Shown here piece after piece: positions 6,771-14,800 of a stretch of DNA of 15,677 nt. The DNA lies in the NCBI GenBank assembly GCA_944385595.1, contig CALWXY010000061.1, positions 1 through 15,677 of the forward strand, written 5' to 3'. Below the pieces are notes generated by a model. That model did no database searches. It was not told the origin of the DNA and saw only the letters and a list, made by a program, of their open reading frames with translations. The position numbers and the translations under genes are program-made. The stretch's first letter is position 1. Every line of letters starts with the position of its first letter. The DNA is from an uncultured Oscillospiraceae bacterium (GTDB lineage Bacteria; Bacillota; Clostridia; Oscillospirales; Oscillospiraceae).

Positions 6771-6804
6771 TGAGCACAATGTTACCCGCTATATTTTGTG
6801 CTCA
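6771..6804 (+). promoter_or_regulatory. Inverted repeat upstream of the urease promoter, candidate activator site
   Basis: TGAGCACAA (6771-6779) and its exact reverse complement TTGTGCTCA (6796-6804) are separated by 16 bases, with centres 25 bases apart. The repeat ends six bases before the -35 box, a usual place for an activator. There is no T run after it, so it is unlikely to be the pucR terminator. The TTGTGC core recurs upstream of the dihydroorotase-like gene. Confidence 0.55.
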
Positions 6805-6810
6805 GTGACC

Positions 6811-6839
6811 ATGACACGCCCAATTTGTCAGAATATAAT
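6811..6839 (+). promoter_or_regulatory. Urease operon promoter
   Basis: ATGACA (6811-6816, five of six consensus bases) and TATAAT (6834-6839) are separated by 17 bases. The transcript would begin near 6846, upstream of the terminator hairpin at 6862. The -35 box is embedded in GACCATGACAC, which is nearly repeated at the promoter at 11898. Confidence 0.75.
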
Positions 6840-6861
6840 CAAGAGCATCAAACACAGAAAC

Positions 6862-6907
6862 AAAGGCGTTTCGTGTCCGCTTGGACACGAAACGCCTTTT
6901 TCTTTTT
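6862..6907 (+). terminator. Strong terminator or attenuator in the urease leader
   Basis: Two perfect 17-bp arms (6862-6878 and 6883-6899) enclose the loop GCTT, followed by an interrupted T run to 6907. The AGGAGGG site of ureAB begins at 6911. The hairpin could end pucR transcripts, but any transcript from the promoter at 6811 must also cross it, so it is best read as an attenuator. No full alternative structure is obvious. A weak competing 5-bp hairpin is possible at 6857-6872. Confidence 0.85.
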
Positions 6908-6922
6908 CGGAGGAGGGTACAT

Positions 6923-7616
6923 ATGCATTTTACGCCGCGTGAGACCGAGAAGCTCCTGCTGCACATGGCAGGCTCTCTCGCCAGAGAAAGGCTCGCCCGC
7001 GGACTGAAGCTCAATTATCCGGAGGCCGTGGCTCTGATCAGCAGCGAGCTTATGGAGATGGCCCGTGACGGCAGGACCGTCGCCGAGCTGATGAGCGAGG
7101 GTCGCAGAATTCTCAGCGCCGAGCAGCTCATGCCCGGAGTGGCGGAGATGATCTCGGAGGTTCAGGTCGAGGCCACTTTCCCGGACGGCACCAAGCTCGT
7201 CACCGTACACAGGCCGGTCGAGCCGGACGGCGCTCTGCGCCCCGGCGAGGTGATTACAGAGCCGGGCGCCATAACGCTCAACGCCGGCCGGGAAGCCACG
7301 GCCATCAAAGTTGTGAACACCGGCGACAGGCCGATACAGGTCGGCTCGCACTGCCATTTCTTCGAGGTGAACCGTCTGCTGCGATTTGACCGGGCAGCCG
7401 CCTTCGGCAAGAGGCTGGACATCCCCTCCGGCACGGCGGTGCGCTTCGAGCCGGGCGAGGAGCGCACGGTGCAGCTCATCGACATAGGCGGGCTGCGCGA
7501 GGGCTTCGGCCTGAACTCGCTCACCTGCGGCAGCATGGACGACCCGGATGTGCGCGCAAGAGCGCTCCAGCTCGCCAAAGAAGCCGGATTTTCCGGCGCG
7601 GACGAGGAGGATTACG

Positions 7617-7624
<8 letters not shown>
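6923..7624 (+). CDS. ureA: Urease fused gamma-beta subunit (Helicobacter-type UreA)
   Basis: Urease hydrolyses urea to ammonia and carbamate in the cytosol. This 233-residue protein joins the two small structural subunits in one chain. The gamma part (about 1-100) begins MHFTPRETEKLLLHMAG and contains KLNYPEAVALIS. The beta part (about 108-233) contains PGEVITEPGAITLN, VGSHCHFFEVN and GKRLDIPSGTAVRFEPGEE. The same fused layout and length occur in Helicobacter, where the gene is called ureA; most bacteria have separate ureA and ureB. The start at 6923 is set by AGGAGGG five bases upstream, whereas a TTG at 6881 lies inside the terminator hairpin. It overlaps ureC by eight bases and opens a seven-function, six-gene operon whose entry is controlled by the leader described upstream. 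Confidence 0.96.
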
Positions 7625-9329
<1,705 letters not shown>

Positions 9330-9338
9330 GAGGCGCCT

Positions 9339-9782
9339 ATGACCGTAATCGAAAACACATTGGGGAACATCCGCAGCCGCAAGACCCACGGCGCGCTGGT
9401 GGGCGTGCCGTTTGAGTGGTTCGAGTGTTCCCGCGGCAGAATCAAAAAGACCGCCGACGACGGCCGCGAGCTCGGCATAGCCATCCCCGGCGGGGTGAAT
9501 GAGGGCGATATTCTCATGGAGGACGAGTCCGTCTATGTCGTCCGCGTTCTCCCGACGGAGCTCACGGAAATCCGCTTCCACAGCGCGGAGGAGGCCGCCC
9601 GCATCGGCTTCGAGCTGGGCAACAGACATCTGCCGCTAAAAATAGAGCACGAGCGCATTCTCACCGCCCACGACGAGCCCACCATGCGTCACATGCTGCA
9701 CCTCGGCTTCGAGGCGAGGGCGTTCACCGGCTGCTTCAGCGGTTTTACCGTCTGCCGCGCCCACTGTCACAGCCATGACTGA
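9339..9782 (+). CDS. ureE: Urease accessory protein UreE (nickel chaperone)
   Basis: UreE is a dimeric cytosolic chaperone that hands nickel to the UreG-containing activation complex. The 147-residue product shows the N-terminal peptide-binding-like domain and the metal-binding C-terminal domain with ELGNRHLPLKI. H97 in that motif matches the conserved interface nickel ligand. It ends in a short metal-binding tail, CRAHCHSHD, with three histidines and two cysteines, much shorter than the long histidine tail of the Klebsiella protein. The start at 9339 follows AGGAGG by five bases; that site overlaps the TAG stop of ureC. It overlaps ureF by eight bases. Confidence 0.94.
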   Translation: MTVIENTLGNIRSRKTHGALVGVPFEWFECSRGRIKKTADDGRELGIAIPGGVNEGDILMEDESVYVVRVLPTELTEIRFHSAEEAARIGFELGNRHLPLKIEHERILTAHDEPTMRHMLHLGFEARAFTGCFSGFTVCRAHCHSHD

Positions 9783-10455
9783 CATCCAGCTGTTCACTCT
9801 GCTCCAGACCTTCGACGGCCTCTTCCCCATAGGCTCGTTCACCATGTCCGGCGGTCTGGAGAGCGCGGTGCAGTCCGGAGCCGTCGCCTCCGCAGACGAC
9901 ACCCTGCGCTGGTGCCGGGACTCGCTCGCCGTCCTCCCCTACGGAGAGCTCGGCTGCGCGTCGCTCGGCTTCCGTCTGGCCGGGGACGAGGCGGCGCTGC
10001 TGGAGCTTGACGCTCTGGCCTTTGCCTCAAAGGCTCCGTCGGAGCTGCGCAGCGCCTCAGTCTCGCTTTGCCGCCGCTTCATGCGTCTGAGGCTCTCCAT
10101 CGCGCCGTCCCCGGCGCTGGAGCACTATCAGGGACTTGTCGCCGCCGGTGCCGCGCGCGGCTGCTACGGACTGGCCGTCGGGCTTTTCCTGCGCGACTCC
10201 GGCATCCCCATGGGCGACGGTCTCACCGCTTTCTGCGGCAGTTTGATCTCCGCCGCCGTCACGAACGCCGTGAAGCTCATCCCGCTCTCTCACACGGAAG
10301 GTCAGCGTCTGCTGGCAGGACTGCACGGCGATATGGCTAAGGCCGTCGCCGTCGCCTCCGAGGTGCAGCCCGATGAGCTGGGGCTCAGCGGCGCCGGCTT
10401 CGACCTCTTTTCCATGGAGCACGAGATAATGTACTCCCGCATGTATATCAGTTGA
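9775..10455 (+). CDS. ureF: Urease accessory protein UreF
   Basis: UreF works with UreD and UreG on the apo-urease and acts as a fidelity or GTPase-gating factor during carbamylation and nickel insertion. The 226-residue, largely helical product has the typical opening LLQTFDGLFPIGSFTMSGGLESAV (residues about 8-31) and the later segment SAAVTNAVKLIPLSHTEGQRLL, both characteristic of the family. The gene starts inside ureE (eight-base overlap). No Shine-Dalgarno-like sequence precedes its ATG, so its translation almost certainly depends on ribosomes finishing ureE. Family membership is clear even though UreF sequences vary greatly. Confidence 0.92.
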   Translation: MTDIQLFTLLQTFDGLFPIGSFTMSGGLESAVQSGAVASADDTLRWCRDSLAVLPYGELGCASLGFRLAGDEAALLELDALAFASKAPSELRSASVSLCRRFMRLRLSIAPSPALEHYQGLVAAGAARGCYGLAVGLFLRDSGIPMGDGLTAFCGSLISAAVTNAVKLIPLSHTEGQRLLAGLHGDMAKAVAVASEVQPDELGLSGAGFDLFSMEHEIMYSRMYIS

Positions 10456-10466
10456 GGTGAATTCTT

Positions 10467-11084
10467 ATGACTTATGTAAAAATAGGCGTCGGCGGCCCAG
10501 TCGGCTCCGGTAAAACCGCGCTGATTGAGCGGCTCACGCGCCTGATGTCGCCCCAATACAGCATCTGCGTCGTGACGAACGACATCTATACCCGCGAGGA
10601 CGCGGAATTTCTCGTCGCAAACTCATGCCTCCCTCCGGAGCGCATCATAGGCGTCGAGACCGGCGGCTGCCCGCACACCGCAATCCGTGAGGACTGCTCG
10701 ATGAATCTCGAGGCCGTCGAGAATCTGGCGCAGCGCTTTCCCGATGTGCAGATCATATTCATCGAGTCCGGCGGCGACAACCTCTCCGCGACCTTCAGCC
10801 CCGAGCTGGCCGACGCCTTCATCTACGTCATAGACGTCGCCCAGGGCGACAAGATTCCGCGCAAGGGCGGACCGGGCGTCACCCGCTCCGACCTGCTGGT
10901 GATAAACAAGACCGGGCTTGCCCCCTACGTCGGCGCGGATCTCTCCGTCATGGAGCGCGACGCAAAGCGCATGCGCGGCGGCAGGCCCTTCCTCTTCACC
11001 GACCTGATGGAGATGAGCGGCGTCGGCGCCGTGGTGGACTGGATCCGCTCGTCCGTGCTTTTTGAGGATTCCGATGGCCGCTGA
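10467..11084 (+). CDS. ureG: Urease accessory GTPase UreG, with altered G4 motif
   Basis: UreG is the GTPase that couples GTP hydrolysis to nickel delivery. The 205-residue product has the P-loop GGPVGSGKTAL (about 9-19), the switch region TNDIYTREDAEFL, the metal-binding ETGGCPHTAIRED with C68 and H70, and ESGGDNLSATFSPELAD. The guanine-specificity motif is normally NKxD, but here residues 147-150 read NKTG (codons AAC AAG ACC GGG) before LAPYVGADL. The aspartate that contacts guanine is thus replaced by glycine; GGG differs from an Asp codon at two bases. GAGGTGA lies six bases before the ATG. The gene overlaps ureD by 11 bases. Apart from that residue the protein looks intact and typical. 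Confidence 0.96.
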   Translation: MTYVKIGVGGPVGSGKTALIERLTRLMSPQYSICVVTNDIYTREDAEFLVANSCLPPERIIGVETGGCPHTAIREDCSMNLEAVENLAQRFPDVQIIFIESGGDNLSATFSPELADAFIYVIDVAQGDKIPRKGGPGVTRSDLLVINKTGLAPYVGADLSVMERDAKRMRGGRPFLFTDLMEMSGVGAVVDWIRSSVLFEDSDGR

Positions 11085-11844
11085 GTGCAGCATAGAGGCC
11101 GGTCTGCGCTACGGCCGCACAGTCATAGAGCGCGCGATGTGCTCCGCGCCATACCATCTCACCCGCCCATTCGAGAAAAACGGCCGGCAGGCTCTCATGC
11201 TCATGAGCGCCACGCCCGGTATGCTCGACGGCGACAGGGCGGAGATAAACATTTCCCTCAAGCCCGGCGCTGAGCTTGAGCTGTGTACGCAGAGCTACGG
11301 CAAGCTGTTCCGCAGTCAGGGTCGCGGCTGCTCGCAGTCGCTTCGGGCGCATGTCGCCTCAGGCGCCTCGCTGCTCTATCTGCCCAAGCCGGTCATAGCC
11401 TTTGCCGGCTCTGATTTCACCGGCGACAGCCTCATAGAGCTGGACGAAGGAGCCTCGCTCATCTATTCCGACATTCTGGCCTGCGGCCGCACGGGTCACG
11501 GCGAGCGCTTCGCAATGCGCCGCTATTCCAGCCGTATCGAGGTGCGGCGCTGCGGCAGGCCGGTCTTCCTCGAGCGCTGCCTCATTGTCCCGCCGGAGCT
11601 GGGCTGCGGCTCGCCGGGCTTTTTCGGGGAACACAGCCACTCGGGTCTGCTCTATATCAACAGCCCGAATTCCCGCGGCTTGCTCGGCGCAATACGCTCC
11701 GTGGCCTGCGGATGCCGTCTCGGCGCTTCCGAGGCGGCCGAGGGACTGCTGGTTCGCGCCGCCGCCGACAGCGGAGAGGCTATAGAAGCCGTGTTTATGC
11801 ACATATGCGGGCTGGCGGGCTTGTGGACTTTGTCTAAAGATTGA
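11074..11844 (+). CDS. ureD: Urease accessory protein UreD (UreH)
   Basis: UreD is the scaffold that binds apo-urease and carries nickel through a tunnel together with UreF and UreG. The 256-residue, beta-rich product shows family features: TRPFEKNGRQALMLMSATPGMLDGD near residues 29-53, LELCTQSYGKLFRS, and YLPKPVIAFAGSDF in the middle. The order ureAB-C-E-F-G-D matches the Helicobacter and staphylococcal orders apart from the missing ureI. The ATG at 11074 has GAGGA five bases upstream; a TTG at 11062 would place that site inside the gene. It overlaps ureG by 11 bases. It is the last urease gene: no urea channel or nickel importer gene follows. Confidence 0.93.
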   Translation: MAAECSIEAGLRYGRTVIERAMCSAPYHLTRPFEKNGRQALMLMSATPGMLDGDRAEINISLKPGAELELCTQSYGKLFRSQGRGCSQSLRAHVASGASLLYLPKPVIAFAGSDFTGDSLIELDEGASLIYSDILACGRTGHGERFAMRRYSSRIEVRRCGRPVFLERCLIVPPELGCGSPGFFGEHSHSGLLYINSPNSRGLLGAIRSVACGCRLGASEAAEGLLVRAAADSGEAIEAVFMHICGLAGLWTLSKD

Positions 11845-11849
11845 CATAT

Positions 11850-11866
11850 TTGTGCTCGCTGCACAA
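11850..11866 (+). promoter_or_regulatory. Inverted repeat upstream of the dihydroorotase-like gene, candidate activator site
   Basis: TTGTGC (11850-11855) and GCACAA (11861-11866) are separated by five bases. The left half continues as TTGTGCTC, identical to eight bases of the repeat upstream of the urease promoter. A further short inverted repeat, GCCGG (11875-11879) with CCGGC (11889-11893), lies between this and the -35 box. Confidence 0.5.
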
Positions 11867-11897
11867 CTAACTATGCCGGTTTTTATGGCCGGCGACC

Positions 11898-11926
11898 ATG
11901 ACGCAACCTTATCAGCTGATTATAAT
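11898..11926 (+). promoter_or_regulatory. Promoter of the dihydroorotase-like operon
   Basis: ATGACG (11898-11903) and TATAAT (11921-11926) are separated by 17 bases. The -35 lies in GACCATGACGC, which matches the urease promoter at ten of eleven positions. The leader to the TTG start is about 48 bases and has no terminator hairpin, unlike the urease leader. Confidence 0.75.
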
Positions 11927-11980
11927 GGATTATATCAACCGGCACTTTATACAATTTATATAAAACGGAGGTAGGCAATC

Positions 11981-13288
11981 TTGAAGATTCTGCTCAAAAA
12001 CGGCCGCGTTATCGACCCGGCTAATGAAATAGACGCCGTGCTCGACGTGCTTATCGAGGATGGCAAAATAGCCGCCGTCGGCGCGGACATTTCGGCGCCC
12101 GACGCACAAATCGAGGACGTCAGCGGCAAGGTGGTCGCCCCGGGCTTCGTTGAGATGCACGCCCACATGCGCGACTTCAACGAGCCCCAGCGCGACACCT
12201 TCTACACAGCCACCAGCAGCGCCGTCTGCGGCGGCTTCACCAGCATAGGCGTCATGCCGAACAGCGACCCCGTCGTCGACAATGTCGAGATGATAGAGCG
12301 TGTGAAGCAGCGCGCCAAAGAGAGCGCACTCACCCGCATCTATCCCTTCGCCTCCGTCACCGTCGGCCGCAAGGGCGAGCAGATAGTCGACATGAAGGCC
12401 CTCGCCGACGCCGGCGCCGTCGCCTTCTCCGACGACGGCAACTCCTTCAAGGAGGCCACTATGATGCGCGACATCCTCGAGCAGACCAAGCTCGTCGACC
12501 GCGTCGTCGACCTCCACTGCGAGGACAAGGCCTACACCGGCAAGGGCGTCGTGAACGCCGGCAAGCTCGCCGAGGAGCTGGGTCTGCCCGGCATATCCTC
12601 CGTCGCCGAGGATATCGAGATGGCGCGCAACCTCATCATCCAGGAGGAGGTCGGCGGCCACATGCACATCGCCCACCTCGGCTCCGAGCGCTCCGTCGAG
12701 CTGGTGCGCTTCTTCCGCAACCGCGGCGTGAAGTTCACCTGTGAGCTCATACCGCATCAATTCAGCCGCACCGAGGACATTGTCCGCGAAAAGGGCGTGC
12801 TCGCCAAGGTGAAGCCCCCCTTCCGCGGTCAGAAGGACGTCGACGGCATCCGCCGCGGACTCCATGACAAGCTCGTGGACGTCATCGCCTCCGACCACTG
12901 CCCCTACGCTCCCGAGGAGCTCGAGGGCGGCCTCACCGCCACCAACCTCTTCGGCATCTCCGGCTTCGAGACCACGCTGCCCCTCGCGCTCGAGATGGTG
13001 CGCCTCGGCGTCACCGATATGAGCTACATAATCCGCTGCATGACCGTCAATCCCGCGCGGATAATGCGTCTGTATGACAGAGGCACCCTCTCCGTCGGAG
13101 CCGACGCCGACGTCACGGTCTTTGACCCCGACAAGGAGTGGGTCGTCACCAAGGAGTGCCTCCACAGCAAAGGCCCCAACAACCCCTACATAGGAGACAC
13201 AATGCGTGGCCGTGTCGAGCTCGTCATCATCGGCGGGGAGGTGATCTGCAGAGATTTTAAAATCCTGAAAAATGTCGCAAAAAGATAA
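11981..13288 (+). CDS. Dihydroorotase-like cyclic amidohydrolase (class I type)
   Basis: The 435-residue enzyme belongs to the amidohydrolase superfamily and opens a cyclic amide ring. Metal and catalytic residues of class I dihydroorotases are visible: H60 and H62 in MHAHMRD, D151/D152 in AFSDDGNSF, H179, H232 in HIAHLG, and D305 in ASDHCPY. R64 and N94 (GVMPNSDP), which bind the dihydroorotate carboxylate in that class, are kept, but the usual REPG after the first histidines reads RDFNE. There is no carbamylated-lysine motif as in hydantoinases or allantoinases. No pyr genes are nearby. The setting beside PucR, urease and a nucleobase transporter suggests a catabolic cyclic ureide substrate. 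The start is TTG at 11981 with GGAGGT eight bases upstream. Confidence 0.85.
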   Translation: MKILLKNGRVIDPANEIDAVLDVLIEDGKIAAVGADISAPDAQIEDVSGKVVAPGFVEMHAHMRDFNEPQRDTFYTATSSAVCGGFTSIGVMPNSDPVVDNVEMIERVKQRAKESALTRIYPFASVTVGRKGEQIVDMKALADAGAVAFSDDGNSFKEATMMRDILEQTKLVDRVVDLHCEDKAYTGKGVVNAGKLAEELGLPGISSVAEDIEMARNLIIQEEVGGHMHIAHLGSERSVELVRFFRNRGVKFTCELIPHQFSRTEDIVREKGVLAKVKPPFRGQKDVDGIRRGLHDKLVDVIASDHCPYAPEELEGGLTATNLFGISGFETTLPLALEMVRLGVTDMSYIIRCMTVNPARIMRLYDRGTLSVGADADVTVFDPDKEWVVTKECLHSKGPNNPYIGDTMRGRVELVIIGGEVICRDFKILKNVAKR

Positions 13289-13362
13289 GTCTATTTCATT
13301 GCATGCGGCAGCCAGTAATATGAGTATCCTGCTAAAAATATGTATGAAAAGGAGATGCTTTC

Positions 13363-14790
13363 ATGATTAACTTCAAAGCGAAACCTGAACACGACCTTTA
13401 CAGTGACACATTGGCTCCCGTAGATTACGATAAGCGTAGTGTTGGGTACAATGGGCTCGGAATAGTATGGTTTGGTGCCGCCGTACAAATCAGCGGGTTT
13501 ATAACCATTACGCCCATGCTGCAATACTATACCATCGGCGAATTGATATGGATATTCCTTATTGGCCAGTCCATTCTTGGACTGGTATGCTATGTAGTAC
13601 AGGATATCGGCTTAAAATACGGCATATCATTTGCTACATCAATCACCGCAAGTTTTGGTACGCTCGGAGGCAAGATCGCCGGTCTGATAAGAGTGCTTCC
13701 CAATCTCGTATTTATTGGCACCAATGGCTTTATGGGCGCCACCGCGCTCAATATGGCAACCATCGCCCTGTTCAACTTTGATAATATCTGGTTTGCAATC
13801 ATATTGAACGGACTGCTCGTCCTCTTTGTCTCTCTCAAGGGTGTAAAAGGTATCTCAATTTTTTCAACACTCGCAACTCCCATACTCGCGTTTATGGGCA
13901 TCTACATGTTCTATGTTCTGTTCAAGGCATACGACGTTGGACTTGGAGACATCATCAACCTTGGCAGACTTAGCGGTGAGACTAAAATCTGGCTCTATCC
14001 ATTTGGTGCTATCGTTGGCAAAATGGGTGCATTTGCAATAGGTTTTAATGATATATCCAAGGACGCTACCGTTAAAGACGGAGTAAAAAAGAGCGGATAT
14101 ATACATTTGCTGGTATCACTGCTCTGGAATGCGCCTGCATTTATGTTCTACAGTCTCCTGGGATGCTGCGCCTTAGTAATCATTCCAGGCATTGAGGGCA
14201 GCGATGTCCTCGGAATACTCACCAATCTAGTCGCCGGTGACAACAAAATATTCATTGTCATATTCGGCCTTTTCATTTTTGCCGCCCAGCTTTCTACCAA
14301 CACCGCAGCAAATGTATTGCCCGCCATATACGTAATCTGCGGTCTGTCTCCCAAGCATATCAAGCCCATCCCCGCAGGCATATGCTTCACCGCCGTCGCG
14401 CTTCTGGTTGTACGTGCCTGGACGCTCGGCAATGCTCTCAGTGATATACTTGCTTTTTTCGGACTCGCCGCAGGCCCCATAATCACCATCGTGGCTGTCG
14501 ATTACTATTACTTCAGGAAACGTAAATACAGTCTTGACGATATTTATAAAAGCAATGGCAAATACAGCTACTGGCATGGTATGAACCCCGCTGCCATGAT
14601 AGGGTATGCAATCGGTATGGCCGCAGGATATCTTTCTGGTGATTATAGCTTCTTTGTTTCAATAATCATCACCTCCATTGCGTATATAATACTTGCAAAG
14701 TATTTTGGTAAGTTCTATCCAGCTATTATAGAAGAAACAGCAGAAGATGTTGTTTTTAATCCTGAAGACGCTAAGCCTGCAATAAAATAG
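13363..14790 (+). CDS. NCS1-family nucleobase/hydantoin transporter
   Basis: The 475-residue product is a polytopic membrane protein with about twelve hydrophobic segments, fitting the purine-cytosine permease/NCS1 family of cation-coupled importers. Its typical first-helix motif is GLGIVWFGAAVQISGF (residues 31-46), and a GFNDISKDA segment follows the central helices where the family has a conserved Asp-containing loop. Substrates in the family include cytosine, purines, uracil, allantoin and hydantoins; the sequence alone does not decide. The ATG at 13363 has AAAAGGAG eight bases upstream. No convincing promoter lies in the 74-base gap after the dihydroorotase-like gene, so co-transcription is likely. 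Codon use is far more AT-rich than in all genes to its left. It is followed ten bases later by an amidohydrolase. Confidence 0.88.
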   Translation: MINFKAKPEHDLYSDTLAPVDYDKRSVGYNGLGIVWFGAAVQISGFITITPMLQYYTIGELIWIFLIGQSILGLVCYVVQDIGLKYGISFATSITASFGTLGGKIAGLIRVLPNLVFIGTNGFMGATALNMATIALFNFDNIWFAIILNGLLVLFVSLKGVKGISIFSTLATPILAFMGIYMFYVLFKAYDVGLGDIINLGRLSGETKIWLYPFGAIVGKMGAFAIGFNDISKDATVKDGVKKSGYIHLLVSLLWNAPAFMFYSLLGCCALVIIPGIEGSDVLGILTNLVAGDNKIFIVIFGLFIFAAQLSTNTAANVLPAIYVICGLSPKHIKPIPAGICFTAVALLVVRAWTLGNALSDILAFFGLAAGPIITIVAVDYYYFRKRKYSLDDIYKSNGKYSYWHGMNPAAMIGYAIGMAAGYLSGDYSFFVSIIITSIAYIILAKYFGKFYPAIIEETAEDVVFNPEDAKPAIK

Positions 14791-14800
14791 GAGGTTCAAT

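Noticed and set aside
6771..6804. Inverted repeat as the pucR transcription terminator
   Set aside because: The loop would be 16 bases and no T run follows. Its position just before a -35 box and its match to a second promoter region favour an operator.
6881..6922. Upstream TTG start for the fused urease subunit
   Set aside because: It lies inside the terminator hairpin and would put the AGGAGGG site within the gene. The ATG at 6923 matches the start of Helicobacter UreA.
11841..11873. Extra promoter beginning with TTGACA at 11841
   Set aside because: No -10-like hexamer lies 16-18 bases downstream; the promoter at 11898-11926 is far better.
11930..13165. Open frame of 411 codons opposite the dihydroorotase-like gene
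   Set aside because: It is a repetitive Gly-, Ala-, Val-, Asp- and His-rich translation typical of the antisense of high-GC coding DNA. The plus strand encodes a clear enzyme with all its motifs.
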